Positions 1 to 9,108 of a DNA stretch of 64,000 nt are shown piece after piece (position 1 is the first letter of the stretch; the number at the start of each line of letters is the position of its first letter). This DNA is from an uncultured Bacteroidales bacterium. GTDB taxonomy: Bacteria; Bacteroidota; Bacteroidia; Bacteroidales; Marinilabiliaceae. The stretch lies in the NCBI GenBank assembly GCA_934717675.1, contig CAKUYZ010000001.1, positions 94,563 through 158,562 of the forward strand. Direction: 5' to 3'. Under the pieces are notes generated by a model, which did not search any database, had not been told where the DNA came from, and saw nothing but the letters and a program-made list of their open reading frames with translations. The position numbers and the translations under genes are program-made.

Positions 1-1
1 T

Positions 2-364
2 GCCCAAGTGGTGGGAGACGGGCACATTGACAAGAAGATAACCACCACGAGCCTCAATGCGCTCAATATAGACGGCTTGGGCCTCGATGAGATGGACATG
101 AAGATTCTCCTCACCATAATTGACAAATTTGGTGGCGGACCTGTGGGCGTCTCCACCATAGCCACTGCCATTGGCGAGGATGCCGGCACGGTGGAGGATG
201 TCTACGAGCCATATCTCATCCAGAGCGGCTTCATCAAGCGCACGCCAAGAGGACGTGTGGCAACGCAGCTCGCCTATGCCCACACAGGGCGAGCGGGCTA
301 CAAGCCCGAATCTCCAACTCTCTTCTCATTTCAAAATTTAAACGGGGTTGATGGCGGCGAATAA
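2..364 (+). CDS. ruvB: Holliday junction branch-migration helicase RuvB, C-terminal part (5' end outside window)
   Basis: RuvB is the hexameric AAA+ motor that drives branch migration of Holliday junctions together with RuvA. Only the last 120 or so residues lie in the window, and the reading frame is open to the left edge. What remains is the end of the lid region ([15 protein letters not shown]) and the C-terminal winged-helix DNA-binding domain, with the family signature [17 protein letters not shown] followed by [17 protein letters not shown]. The full family length is about 340 residues, so the ATPase motifs are off-window. It starts a co-oriented string with the flippase gene 33 bp downstream. 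Ends at a TAA; no truncation is evident at the 3' end. Confidence 0.96.
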   Translation, partial: AQVVGDGHIDKKITTTSLNALNIDGLGLDEMDMKILLTIIDKFGGGPVGVSTIATAIGEDAGTVEDVYEPYLIQSGFIKRTPRGRVATQLAYAHTGRAGYKPESPTLFSFQNLNGVDGGE

Positions 365-397
365 GCCTGTCATGAACTTTCATCATATTGCTTCGCA

Positions 398-1864
398 ATG
401 GGCAAGCTAAAAACATTGGCATCTGACACGGTGGTCTATGGAGCCAGCACCATTCTGAGCCGCCTCATAGGTTGGCTCATGATGCCGCTCTACGTAAGGG
501 TGGTCTCGCAGACGGTCTACGGCACATTCTCCTACGTCTACAGCTGGATTGCCATTTTCCTCGTTGTGGTGACACTCGGTTTCGAGACGGGCTACTTCCG
601 TTTCGCCACCGATGACAACCGAGACCGACTCCTTGGAACACTCTCCCGCGCCGTGGGCCTCCTCGGCCTTTTGGGCGTGCTTGCCTGCGCCTTCTTCCCG
701 TCGGCCTGTTGCGCTGCGCTAGACTTCGACTTTGGCCCGCAGAGTGGCGTATATTTGGTCATCATGGCCGGAATAGTGTTGCTAGACTCTTACAACGCCA
801 TCTTCTTCGCCGAGCTTCGCTACCTTCGCAAATCATTGGTCTACGCTCTGTTGCGCCTAGGGCAAGTCCTGATCAACGTCTTGCTCACCGTCGTTTTCCT
901 CTTTTGGCTGCGCCATTGCGGCGGTTTTTGGTCGGGCGTTGACGACATCACGTACATGATGCTTGCCAACTTGGCCGGCTCGCTCTTCTCAACTGTCTAT
1001 TTCTTGCCCCGCATTGCCTCCGTCATATCGCAAAACGACAAAGCATTGCTCCGTAAGGCTCTGATATACAGCTTGCCACTTGTGGGTATGGGATTCTTTG
1101 GACAGGCGAATACTAACATTGAGAAGATTCTCATTAAGCACCTTGACCCAAGCGCGGATCCCTTGGCTTCGCTTGGCGTGTATGCGGCTTGCTACAAGAT
1201 TGGCGTCTTGATGTCCATCTTCACGCAGAGTTTCCGTATGGCTTTTGAGCCCTTCTTCTTCAAGGAGAATAAAGACAAGTCCAAGACCGACATCTATGGC
1301 CCTGCCCTCAAGTGGTTCGTCTACTTTGGGTTGCTCATCTTCGCGGCTGTCATGCTGGCCATGCCGCTCTTGCGTCTCTTCTTGCCTCAGAGCTACTATG
1401 ACGGCACCGCCATCATACCCTGGATTCTCATCGGCCAGCTTTTCTTTGGTGTCTACTACTCCATGTCGCTTTGGTATAAGCTAACCGACCGCACCTATTG
1501 GGGCATCGTTATGAGCGCCATAGGCTTGGCCGTCAACACTGGGCTCAACTTCGTCCTCATTCCGAGGATGGGATATATGGGCGCGGCCATATCCACCTTC
1601 GTGGGCTATGCCGTCATGATGCTCACGTCATATTTCCTTGGCCAGAGATATTTCCCTGTGGCCTATCCCGTTGGCAGACTTCTGGCTGTCGGCGTCGCCG
1701 TTGTGGGAATTGTGTCGCTCACGGTGTGGCTTACCAAGGCCTTCGCCCCGGGGTTGTGGGTTCTCACCGGCTTGGTGGCCTTTGCCGTCATATTGGCGCT
1801 TATGGCCCGCGTTGAGCAGATAAGCCCAAGGTTCATCATTAACAAGATATTGCCCAGAAAATGA
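398..1864 (+). CDS. Wzx-like polysaccharide/oligosaccharide flippase (MVF/MATE superfamily)
   Basis: An integral membrane protein of 488 residues with 12-14 predicted hydrophobic helices along its whole length. The N-terminus ([19 protein letters not shown]) is typical of the polysaccharide transporter family that flips undecaprenyl-linked oligosaccharides across the inner membrane. The exact glycan cannot be read from sequence. Its stop TGA overlaps the ATG of dut (ATGA), so the two are translationally coupled. The neighbourhood ruvB-flippase-dut-TPR-DUF4292-EnvC is a conserved Bacteroidales housekeeping string, which suggests a core envelope role and not one capsule locus. No glycosyltransferases are adjacent. 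A lipid II flippase role is an alternative that I cannot exclude. Confidence 0.88.
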   Translation: MGKLKTLASDTVVYGASTILSRLIGWLMMPLYVRVVSQTVYGTFSYVYSWIAIFLVVVTLGFETGYFRFATDDNRDRLLGTLSRAVGLLGLLGVLACAFFPSACCAALDFDFGPQSGVYLVIMAGIVLLDSYNAIFFAELRYLRKSLVYALLRLGQVLINVLLTVVFLFWLRHCGGFWSGVDDITYMMLANLAGSLFSTVYFLPRIASVISQNDKALLRKALIYSLPLVGMGFFGQANTNIEKILIKHLDPSADPLASLGVYAACYKIGVLMSIFTQSFRMAFEPFFFKENKDKSKTDIYGPALKWFVYFGLLIFAAVMLAMPLLRLFLPQSYYDGTAIIPWILIGQLFFGVYYSMSLWYKLTDRTYWGIVMSAIGLAVNTGLNFVLIPRMGYMGAAISTFVGYAVMMLTSYFLGQRYFPVAYPVGRLLAVGVAVVGIVSLTVWLTKAFAPGLWVLTGLVAFAVILALMARVEQISPRFIINKILPRK

Positions 1865-2307
1865 GCAAAGTGGAAGTCAAGATAGTAAACAAGAGTGGCA
1901 ACCCCCTGCCGGCCTACGCCACGCCAGGGGCGGCCGGCATGGATTTGCGGGCCTCGCTAGAGGCCGACGTCACCATAATGCCCATGCGCCGCGCCATTGT
2001 GCCCACGGGAGTATATATCCAGTTGCCAGACGGATATGAGGCGCAGATACGCCCCAGGAGCGGATTGGCGGCCAAGAGCGGCATAACCGTGCTTAACTCC
2101 CCTGGCACCATTGACTCAGACTATCGTGGCGAGATTTGCGCCATATTGGTGAACCTCTCCGACGTGCCTTTCGTAGTGCATAACGGTGACCGCATCTGCC
2201 AAATGGTAATTGCCCGTCATGAGCGGGCTGAGCTGAAGCTCGTTGAGAGCCTTGACGATGACACGCGGCGCGGGACTGGCGGCTTCGGCCATTCGGGGCT
2301 AAAATAA
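1861..2307 (+). CDS. dut: dUTP diphosphatase (trimeric dUTPase)
   Basis: Hydrolyses dUTP to dUMP and pyrophosphate, keeping uracil out of DNA and supplying dUMP for dTMP synthesis. All five dUTPase motifs are visible in its 148 residues: motif 1 [10 protein letters not shown] (about 23-32), motif 2 [11 protein letters not shown] (62-72), motif 3 with [13 protein letters not shown] carrying the catalytic Asp and substrate-binding Tyr (80-92), motif 4 GDRICQMVI, and the flexible C-terminal motif 5 [10 protein letters not shown] (136-145). The length is normal for the trimeric family. The ATG overlaps the stop codon of the upstream flippase gene by four bases. Confidence 0.97.
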   Translation: MSKVEVKIVNKSGNPLPAYATPGAAGMDLRASLEADVTIMPMRRAIVPTGVYIQLPDGYEAQIRPRSGLAAKSGITVLNSPGTIDSDYRGEICAILVNLSDVPFVVHNGDRICQMVIARHERAELKLVESLDDDTRRGTGGFGHSGLK

Positions 2308-2326
2308 AGAGAAAAAAGTGCCTATC

Positions 2327-4096
2327 ATGAACATACGTAAGACACTCATTTCGTTGGCACTGTGTGCCGTGACCTCCGCGACGCTAGTGGCTCAGCCCGC
2401 GCCGACGGAGCAGGAAAAACTGGTCTTCGAGAGCCTCTACCTTAACGCCTTGCAGGCCAAACTGAAGGGCGATTACCAAAACGCCTTCAACATATTCGCC
2501 TACCTCAACAAGCAGCAGCCCACCAACCCGGCAGTACTGAACGAGTTGGCCAAGCTGCTCAACGTCTCCCAAGACTACGTCCACGCCGCCGAGCTGGCTG
2601 AGAAAGCCATTGCCAACGACACCACACGCAACCGCGAGTATATCAAGACGGCAATTGGGGCCTACGCCATGGCCGGACAGCAGGAAAAAGCTCTGCCGCT
2701 CTATGACAAGCTCCTTGCTGCCGACCCCGCCGACGTGCAGACCCAATATGAGAAATTCTCGCTCCTGGCCACGCTAGGCCGCGACGCGGAGGCCCTGCGC
2801 ATGGCGGACGCCATCAAGACGAACGACCCGGACCTACGCTTCGAGGTGGCCATCCGCCGAGTCCTCATCTTGGCCAATCAGAAAAAATATCGCAAGGCGT
2901 TTAAGGAGGCCGACCGTCTGCACGACAAATATCCTGACAATGCGCGGGTCAACTACGTCCTCTCGCGCCTCTTCTACCTCAAAGGGGACGTCAACACCTC
3001 CATAAGCAAGTGCAAAGACGCGGCAGAGTGCCCCGACGGCGCCTCTTTCATCTTCGTCCTTGCCGACCTCTATGAGATGCAGCACATGGACAGCCTCTAC
3101 GCCCAGACCGCCCTCAGGGGCTTTGCCGTGCCCGACCTGACGGAAGAGGCCAAGGTGCAGAAGATATATGAGATTATGAACCGTCCCGATGATATGTTCC
3201 ATTCAGCGAATTGGTATCCTTTTCTCAAACGTGTGTTCTGTTCGCTAAGCAGACAATACCCAGGAAGCGCAGACGTGTGCTCACTTTTCGAGACATTCTA
3301 CAAGACCAACGGCCACGCCGCCCAAGGTGACAGCCTGCTCCGCTCGTTTGTTGACGCAAACCCTGGGACTGAATATATCTGGGCCAACATAATTGGCTAC
3401 GCACAGAGCTCCGGCAAGGCCTCTAACGCCCTAATGATAGACTTCTGCAAGCGGGCTGCCGCGGATGTGCCTTCTAACCCATTGTTCTCGATATACTTGG
3501 GCCAGTATTACTCTGCGGACAATCAGCCGGCCCTGGGTCTTAAAGCCTTTGGCGACGCATTCAGCGCCTATGACAACGTGGAGTCGTCGCGCCGCGAAGA
3601 CTTCAAGCAATACCGTCTGGCGGCACTAAACGGCATGGCCATGTGCTATGAGAAGATGGACAGCCTCGCGCAGGCGTTTATGGTCTTCGACCAGATTTTG
3701 GAGGATGACCCAGACGACGCCATGGCCCTCAACAACTACGCTTACTATCTGGCCCGCGCCGGCAAAGACTTGCTGCGGGCCGAGAAAATGAGCATGAGGT
3801 CGCTCAACGCCGACCCGCTCAACGCCACGTTCCTAGACACATACGCCTATATTCTGTTCCGTGAGCAGAAATATCAAGAGGCACTCTTTGTTATGGAGAG
3901 GTGTATGGAGAATTATAAGCAGGGCGAAGATGACGGCGACGAGAGCGGTGCCATCTTTGAGCATTATGGAGACATTCTCTCATGCCTCGGCAGGACGGAA
4001 GAGGCTTTGCACCAATGGCAAAAGGCGTTGAAGCGTGAGCCGGACAACGACCTGATAAAGAAGAAGATTGATGAGAAGAGATATATTGCGGAGTAG
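2327..4096 (+). CDS. secreted/periplasmic tetratricopeptide-repeat protein
   Basis: A protein of about 589 residues built almost entirely of TPR-like helical pairs (for example NPAVLNELAKLL, DDAMALNNYAYYLARAGK, LDTYAYILFREQKYQEAL, HYGDILSCLGRTEEAL). The ATG at 2327 gives a clean signal peptide (MNIRKTLISLALCAVTSATLVAQ); a GTG nine bases upstream is possible but less likely. TPR arrays act as protein-protein scaffolds, and no enzymatic motif is present. It sits between dut and a DUF4292 lipoprotein whose start lies inside the end of this gene, an arrangement shared by many Bacteroidales. A periplasmic scaffold role in envelope assembly is an inference from the two neighbours. Confidence 0.88.
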   Translation: MNIRKTLISLALCAVTSATLVAQPAPTEQEKLVFESLYLNALQAKLKGDYQNAFNIFAYLNKQQPTNPAVLNELAKLLNVSQDYVHAAELAEKAIANDTTRNREYIKTAIGAYAMAGQQEKALPLYDKLLAADPADVQTQYEKFSLLATLGRDAEALRMADAIKTNDPDLRFEVAIRRVLILANQKKYRKAFKEADRLHDKYPDNARVNYVLSRLFYLKGDVNTSISKCKDAAECPDGASFIFVLADLYEMQHMDSLYAQTALRGFAVPDLTEEAKVQKIYEIMNRPDDMFHSANWYPFLKRVFCSLSRQYPGSADVCSLFETFYKTNGHAAQGDSLLRSFVDANPGTEYIWANIIGYAQSSGKASNALMIDFCKRAAADVPSNPLFSIYLGQYYSADNQPALGLKAFGDAFSAYDNVESSRREDFKQYRLAALNGMAMCYEKMDSLAQAFMVFDQILEDDPDDAMALNNYAYYLARAGKDLLRAEKMSMRSLNADPLNATFLDTYAYILFREQKYQEALFVMERCMENYKQGEDDGDESGAIFEHYGDILSCLGRTEEALHQWQKALKREPDNDLIKKKIDEKRYIAE

Positions 4097-4817
4097 CTTC
4101 AAGGGCTTTTTATACCTGGCTTTAGCCATAGCTTTGGCGGGTTGTCGTGGCGGAAAGATTCCGTCAGAGAGCCCGAATGCCGAGTTCAGCACAAGCAAAA
4201 AATTTGTCGTTGGGCAGATAGAGCAAGCCGAGGGTCGTCTGAACGTGAAATCTTACGAGACTAAAAACGCCAAGGCAGAGGTCAAAACCAACGGCAAAGA
4301 CGTGTCCGTGAGGGCCAACATCTCTTTTGAAAGGGGTGGTGACACCAAACTTGGCGCCCGCATGATTTTCCCGCCCGTGAGCGTAGGCTCGGTTGAGATA
4401 ACGGACCACGGCACCCACGTGGAGAGCAAGCTCCTTGGCGTGAATAAAGACGTGCCGACGCCTCAGGTCCTCAACTCATTGTTCCAAAACGCCCTTTTGG
4501 GCATTGTGCCACCTGTCTATCAGCTTTTTGGCGAAGAAGACTTCTCGCAATTCGACATGTTGTTGAGCGCCGATGGCAAGTATACCATATCCCGCTCGGC
4601 TAAAGACATGAGCATTGTCTTGCGCGTCAATGCCAACGACTTCACCCTTGCCGGACTGGAGGTCTTCGCGATGGGGCAGACAGTAGATTTCGACATAAAG
4701 GAATATTCTGACTTCTCAGGCTCCAGGCTCCCTTCTAGCCTGCGTGTGACATCAACGGCCGGCAAAAAAGATGTCGGGAGCCTCTATATAACCATAGAAG
4801 ACGTTAAGCTCAAGTAG
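4071..4817 (+). CDS. DUF4292-type lipoprotein
   Basis: A lipoprotein of 248 residues: N-terminus MRRDILRSSFKGFLYLALAI followed by ALAGC, an acceptable SPII lipobox. The body has alternating beta-strand character (SYETKNAKAEVKTNGKDVSV, VGSVEITDHGTHVESK, EVFAMGQTVDFDIKEYSDF), as expected for the LolA/LolB-like fold proposed for DUF4292 proteins. Function is not established. I chose the ATG at 4071 over an upstream in-frame TTG. The gene starts 26 bp inside the TPR gene, so the pair is translationally coupled, and the EnvC-like gene follows after 36 bp. The position between a TPR protein and a murein hydrolase activator suggests cell-envelope work at the inner leaflet of the outer membrane. Confidence 0.8.
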   Translation: MRRDILRSSFKGFLYLALAIALAGCRGGKIPSESPNAEFSTSKKFVVGQIEQAEGRLNVKSYETKNAKAEVKTNGKDVSVRANISFERGGDTKLGARMIFPPVSVGSVEITDHGTHVESKLLGVNKDVPTPQVLNSLFQNALLGIVPPVYQLFGEEDFSQFDMLLSADGKYTISRSAKDMSIVLRVNANDFTLAGLEVFAMGQTVDFDIKEYSDFSGSRLPSSLRVTSTAGKKDVGSLYITIEDVKLK

Positions 4818-4853
4818 CCACGTCTCGCAAAACACAGAGCCACGATCATTCTC

Positions 4854-6104
4854 ATGCGCATAATCAAAACTGCCATACTGGCGGCGGCCACATTGGCTAC
4901 GGCGACCCTCGCGAGCGCCCAACAGTCCAAGACGCTCGACGACCTTAACAGGGAAAAGGCCAGGCTGCAATCCATCATTGAGCAGAACAACAAAATGATG
5001 GAAGAGTATGCCAACCGCCGAAACAGCGAGATGATGCGCATATCTGTGGTGGATAACAAGATAGCGAAGCGAAAGGCCCTCATTGACGTTTATAACACCG
5101 AGATTGAGGCCTATAACGCCCAGATACGCTCCCTCAACTTACAGATTGACTCCGTGGCCGGCGAGCTAAAGAGGCAAAAGGCCGAATATGCCGAGCTTCT
5201 GCGCCACATCCAAGCCCGCGGCAAAGGTTATTCACCCCTTGCCTACATCCTCTCATCCACCTCTTTTAATCAGAGTTACAGGCGTTTCCTCTTCTTGCGC
5301 CAATATTCGGCGTACCGCCGAAGCCAATTTGAGCAGCTCACGGCCAGCAAAGAGAAAATGAGCGAACTGAAAGCCTCAGTATCTCAAAAACTCACGTCGA
5401 TAAACATTGCATTGGGCAAGATAAAAGACGAGAACGTCCGCCTCAACAGCGAGCTTCTGGCCCGAAAAGGAAACGTGGAGCAGATTACCCAAAGCCAGAC
5501 CGACCTGCAAAAAAACATTGAGAAAGCTCAGAGGCAGACCCGACAACTTGAAGAGCGCATTGTGGCTGTGATCCGCGAAGAGGCGGAGCGCGCGCGCAGA
5601 GAGGCCGAGGAAGCCCGAAAAAGGGCCCAGCAAAAGAAGAATAAGCCCGAGGCGAAAAAGAGCGAAATTGCGGCCCGTGACGCGCTTTCTGACGACATTT
5701 CAGAAAACAAAGGGAAACTGCCATGGCCTGTCAGGAGCTGCGTGGTCACAAGCGCCTTCGGTGAGCATGACCACCCGCTCGTCCCGTCCATCAAAATACG
5801 CAACAACGGCATTGACATGGACATTCTGGCCAGCAAAGACATACACCCCGTCCATAAGGGCAAGGTGTCGCGCATAATCGTCATCCCTGGCAGTTGCGCC
5901 TCAATAATTGTGCGCCATGGCGACGTGCTGACCGTCTACTCCAACCTGGCCGAAGTCTTCGTGAAGAAAGATCAGGACGTGGACACATATACCAACCTTG
6001 GCAAGGTCTATACCGGCGAGGGCATCAACTCAAACATCCTCCATTTTGAAATTTGGAAGGGTGAGAACAAGCAGAACCCCGAGGAGTGGCTTCGAAAACT
6101 ATAA
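4854..6104 (+). CDS. EnvC/NlpD-like murein hydrolase activator with degenerate LytM (M23) domain
   Basis: A secreted protein of 416 residues: signal peptide (MRIIKTAILAAATLATATLA, cleavage near SAQ), a long coiled coil (about 25-270, very rich in E/K/R/Q, including an EEAERARREAEEARKR segment), and a C-terminal LytM/M23 domain (about 290-416). The zinc and catalytic positions are lost: the first motif reads NNGID instead of HxxxD, the region that should give HxH reads YSNL, and the last motif keeps only LHFEI. This is the pattern of EnvC, which does not cut peptidoglycan but activates amidases at the septum. M23 annotation as an active endopeptidase would therefore be misleading. It is downstream of the DUF4292 gene in the same string. 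Confidence 0.87.
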   Translation: MRIIKTAILAAATLATATLASAQQSKTLDDLNREKARLQSIIEQNNKMMEEYANRRNSEMMRISVVDNKIAKRKALIDVYNTEIEAYNAQIRSLNLQIDSVAGELKRQKAEYAELLRHIQARGKGYSPLAYILSSTSFNQSYRRFLFLRQYSAYRRSQFEQLTASKEKMSELKASVSQKLTSINIALGKIKDENVRLNSELLARKGNVEQITQSQTDLQKNIEKAQRQTRQLEERIVAVIREEAERARREAEEARKRAQQKKNKPEAKKSEIAARDALSDDISENKGKLPWPVRSCVVTSAFGEHDHPLVPSIKIRNNGIDMDILASKDIHPVHKGKVSRIIVIPGSCASIIVRHGDVLTVYSNLAEVFVKKDQDVDTYTNLGKVYTGEGINSNILHFEIWKGENKQNPEEWLRKL

Positions 6105-6168
6105 AAATATAAACAAATAGGGCCGTCTTACGTATAAAGCGGTGTTTCACATAACGCAATAAGGCACA

Positions 6169-6582
6169 ATGGATTCGATAAACATTGAAGAAAATCTTGT
6201 CCTTGACTCCACCATGGGCAGCATCAGTCAGGTTGAAAAAATGATTGACGGGCAGTCTCAGATGCTCAACATTGACGATGAGGTTTATGGAAAGTACATG
6301 CTGTCTGTTGTGGAGTGTGTAAACAACGCCATCGTCCACGGTAACAAGCTTTCTGCCGACAAAAAGGTCAGAATACACTATCATATAACTAATAAACGTA
6401 TTGAGGTGACGGTGACGGACGAGGGTGACGGTTTTGACCCCGACTCGCTGCCTGACCCTACGGCGGAAGAGAACATTGAGAAAGATTGCGGACGAGGCAT
6501 TTTCCTCATGCGCCATCTGGCTGACGATGTCTCTTTCGAGGACCATGGCCGAAAGGTCAAGATGACTTTCAACCTGCAGTGA
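6169..6582 (+). CDS. RsbW-like HATPase (anti-sigma regulatory factor / serine kinase family)
   Basis: A 137-residue stand-alone GHKL ATPase domain. The N box is VVECVNNAIVHGNK (about 48-61), the G1 box DEGDGFDPDSLPD (about 97-109) and the G2 box GRGIFLMRHL (about 122-131). Proteins of this size are kinases or partners of STAS-domain antagonists and bind sigma factors in Firmicutes; in Bacteroidota the partner is generally unknown, and no STAS protein or sigma factor gene is near. Its TGA stop overlaps the GTG start of ybeY (GTGA), giving coupling. The conserved link to ybeY and mnmG suggests a housekeeping role, but that is inference. Confidence 0.85.
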   Translation: MDSINIEENLVLDSTMGSISQVEKMIDGQSQMLNIDDEVYGKYMLSVVECVNNAIVHGNKLSADKKVRIHYHITNKRIEVTVTDEGDGFDPDSLPDPTAEENIEKDCGRGIFLMRHLADDVSFEDHGRKVKMTFNLQ

Positions 6583-7013
6583 TTAATTTTTACAACGAGG
6601 ACGTTGACTTTAAGCTCAAAAATAAGCTCATCCTCAAACGCTGGATTAAACAAGTAATTGATAGCTACGGCTTTAAGGCCGGTGAGCTCTCTTACATTTT
6701 CTGCTCCGACGATAAGATTTTGGAGGTCAACAGGCAGTTCCTCCAACACGACTACTACACCGATGTTATAACTTTTGACTATGACGAGGACGGTGTGGTG
6801 AGTGGAGATATGTACATTTCCGTGGACACAGTCAGGACCAATGCCGAGCAATATGCGCCATCTTTCGAGAGGGAGATGCAGAGGGTCATCATCCACGGGG
6901 TGCTTCACCTATGCGGCTTGAAAGACAAACAGCCTGATGACGAGAAGAAGATGCGCGCGGCCGAGGAGAAAGCCTTGGTCATGCTAGACGAGATAATGGC
7001 GCAGAAAGGATAG
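6579..7013 (+). CDS. ybeY: endoribonuclease YbeY (16S rRNA 3' maturation)
   Basis: YbeY is a single-strand-specific metallo-endoribonuclease that matures the 3' end of 16S rRNA and takes part in ribosome quality control. The 144-residue protein has the usual length and the signature [12 protein letters not shown] (about 107-118), plus the conserved DVITFDY segment. In the classic H-x3-H-x5-H zinc motif the third His is replaced here by Asp ([11 protein letters not shown]), a substitution I associate with the Bacteroidota form of the family. Starts with GTG overlapping the upstream stop, and ends 2 bp before mnmG, so the three genes are tightly packed. Confidence 0.95.
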   Translation: MINFYNEDVDFKLKNKLILKRWIKQVIDSYGFKAGELSYIFCSDDKILEVNRQFLQHDYYTDVITFDYDEDGVVSGDMYISVDTVRTNAEQYAPSFEREMQRVIIHGVLHLCGLKDKQPDDEKKMRAAEEKALVMLDEIMAQKG

Positions 7014-7015
7014 CC

Positions 7016-8890
7016 ATGAATTTTTCTTACGACGTTATTGTTGTCGGCGCGGGTCATGCCGGTTGTGAGGCGGCCCATGCGTCGGCACGCTTGGGTATGC
7101 GCACACTGCTCATTACGCTAGATCTGACAAAGATTGCCATGATGAGCTGCAACCCGGCCATAGGAGGAATTGCCAAAGGGCAGATTGTCCGTGAGATTGA
7201 CGCATTGGGCGGTATGACCGCCAGAGTGACCGACGCCACGTCAATTCAGTTCCGAATGCTCAACATGAGCAAAGGACCTGCCATGTGGAGCCCGCGCTCA
7301 CAGTGCGACAAAACAAAATTCTCCCTCGAATGGCGCAAAAAACTCGAATCGGTTCCTCTTATCAGCATGTGGCAAGATGCCGTTACAGCCCTCGTAGTCG
7401 AAGGCGATACTGTTAAGGGAGTGCGCACGAAACTGGGTGCTGAATTCCGAGCAGACGCCGTCGTCATAACCGCCGGCACATTTCTCAACGGCCTCCTCCA
7501 CATTGGCCGCGTCAACTATTCTGGCGGACGTATGGGAGACGAGGCCTCATTCCTCCTCTCCGACCAAATTAAATCTTTTGGCGTGAACACCCAAAGGATG
7601 AAGACGGGAACGCCCGTGAGGATTGACGGGCGCACCATCGACTTCAGTAAGACTGAAAGACAAGAGGGCAACATCAGTGGCCACAAGTTCAGTTTCGGCA
7701 CAGACAGCAACTTGCGGCTTCCGCAGGTGCCATGTTACATAACGTATACCAACCCTGTGGTGCATGACATCCTCCGCTGTGGCTTTGCCGACTCTCCGCT
7801 CTACAATGGCACCATCAAAAGCATCGGGCCGCGCTATTGCCCGAGCATAGAGACCAAGCTCGTCAACTTTGCCGACAAAGACCAGCATCAGCTTTTCTTG
7901 GAGCCAGAGGGCGTAGACACTGTTGAGTATTACCTAAACGGTTTCAGCAGCTCGCTGCCCATGTCTACGCAGCTTGAGGCTTTGAGCCATATTCCTGGGT
8001 TGGAGAACGCTCAAGTCCTCCGTCCTGGCTACGCCATAGAATATGACTTCTTCGACCCCACGCAACTCTACCACTCTCTTGAGAGCAAAGTTTTGAGCGG
8101 CCTCTTCATGGCGGGGCAGGTTAATGGCACTACGGGCTACGAGGAGGCGGCTGGCCAAGGCCTTATGGCGGGCATAAACGCGGCCTTGAAAGTGAAAGGT
8201 GAGCAACCGTTCACTTTGATGAGAGATGAGGCTTATATTGGCGTGCTGATAGACGACCTTGTGACGAAAGGCGTTGATGAGCCATACCGGATGTTCACCT
8301 CACGCGCTGAATATCGCATCTTGCTGCGCCAAGACAATGCCGATGACCGATTGACGGAAAAGGGCAGGGCGCTTGGGCTGGTTACGGACGAGGCATATGA
8401 CAGGTATGAGACAAAAGTGGCCCTGCGTTCCAAGCTTTGCGACACTTTGGCCAATAAACTGCTAAAGCTCGGCCCGTTGAATGAAATATTGGCCAAGGTG
8501 GGCAGCACTCCATCTGCCGAATCAGTCAAAGCCACGCAAGCCTTGGCGCGCCCGCAGCTCCATTTGACTGACCTTATGCCTCTCTTGCCAGAGGTGAACA
8601 GACTTTTTGCGGAGAATGCCGATTTGCGTGACGAAGTGATGGAGTCTGCTGAGATTGAAATAAAATATGGCGGCTATATACAGAAGGAGAAACAACAGGC
8701 GGAGCGTATCCTCCGACATAACAACATACCGCTGCGCGGCAAGATTGACTATGCCTCTGTCACATCGCTAAGCTACGAAGCGCGTGAGAAACTTATTCGC
8801 ATTGACCCCGCCACCATCGATCAGGCTATGCGAATACCTGGTGTGTCGCCAGCCGACATCTCCATACTCATGATACTTCTTGGACGTTAA
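7016..8890 (+). CDS. mnmG: tRNA uridine-5-carboxymethylaminomethyl modification enzyme MnmG (GidA)
   Basis: With MnmE, MnmG forms the cmnm5/nm5 group on the wobble uridine of several tRNAs, using FAD, NADH, glycine or ammonia and a folate one-carbon unit. The 624 residues match the family length. The FAD-binding glycine motif [10 protein letters not shown] lies at about 11-20. Other hallmarks are [23 protein letters not shown] (read here in two parts), [22 protein letters not shown] and [18 protein letters not shown]. The C-terminal helical MnmE-interaction region ([12 protein letters not shown] to the end) is complete. mnmE is not in the window. A parS-like palindrome lies just downstream; mnmG is near the origin/parAB region in many bacteria. 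Confidence 0.98.
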   Translation: MNFSYDVIVVGAGHAGCEAAHASARLGMRTLLITLDLTKIAMMSCNPAIGGIAKGQIVREIDALGGMTARVTDATSIQFRMLNMSKGPAMWSPRSQCDKTKFSLEWRKKLESVPLISMWQDAVTALVVEGDTVKGVRTKLGAEFRADAVVITAGTFLNGLLHIGRVNYSGGRMGDEASFLLSDQIKSFGVNTQRMKTGTPVRIDGRTIDFSKTERQEGNISGHKFSFGTDSNLRLPQVPCYITYTNPVVHDILRCGFADSPLYNGTIKSIGPRYCPSIETKLVNFADKDQHQLFLEPEGVDTVEYYLNGFSSSLPMSTQLEALSHIPGLENAQVLRPGYAIEYDFFDPTQLYHSLESKVLSGLFMAGQVNGTTGYEEAAGQGLMAGINAALKVKGEQPFTLMRDEAYIGVLIDDLVTKGVDEPYRMFTSRAEYRILLRQDNADDRLTEKGRALGLVTDEAYDRYETKVALRSKLCDTLANKLLKLGPLNEILAKVGSTPSAESVKATQALARPQLHLTDLMPLLPEVNRLFAENADLRDEVMESAEIEIKYGGYIQKEKQQAERILRHNNIPLRGKIDYASVTSLSYEAREKLIRIDPATIDQAMRIPGVSPADISILMILLGR

Positions 8891-8898
8891 GTTCTCCA

Positions 8899-8934
8899 AA
8901 ATCCGCTCTGCCGCCTTTCCGACAGGGCGGATTT
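8899..8934 (+). terminator. possible hairpin terminator after mnmG
   Basis: An 8-bp inverted repeat (AAATCCGC / GCGGATTT) with a short inner CTG/CAG pair sits 9 bp after the mnmG stop. There is no T-run afterwards, so intrinsic termination is uncertain. Confidence 0.35.
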
Positions 8935-8956
8935 CGCTATGCGCTAATCCTGTTCC

Positions 8957-8972
8957 CGTTTCACGTGGAACT
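8957..8972. promoter_or_regulatory. parS-like centromere site
   Basis: The core GTTTCACGTGGAAC matches the chromosomal parS consensus TGTTTCACGTGAAACA at 13 of the 14 inner positions and is close to a perfect palindrome. ParB binds such sites near the replication origin. It lies in the 218-bp intergenic gap between mnmG and ade, and mnmG is origin-proximal in many genomes. The rest of that gap has only the weak hairpin after mnmG and a poor promoter-like box (TAGCTTTA) before ade. No parA or parB gene is in the window. Confidence 0.55.
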
Positions 8973-9108
8973 GAACGATTCTATGACAAAATGAAACTTG
9001 ACGCCCTTTCTACTGCCTAAATAACGACCCTACTCCGTTACCGTAGCTTTAAATTGAAAGATAAATACAGAAACTGACATCATAAGACTCACTACCAAAC
9101 TACCCAAT

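Noticed and set aside
5700..6104. Active M23 metallopeptidase in the EnvC-like protein
   Set aside because: Both metal-binding motifs lack the needed His residues, so an activator role is assigned instead.
6144..6159. TGTTTCAC half of a parS site before the RsbW-like gene
   Set aside because: Only the left half matches; the right half (ATAACGCA) has no symmetry.
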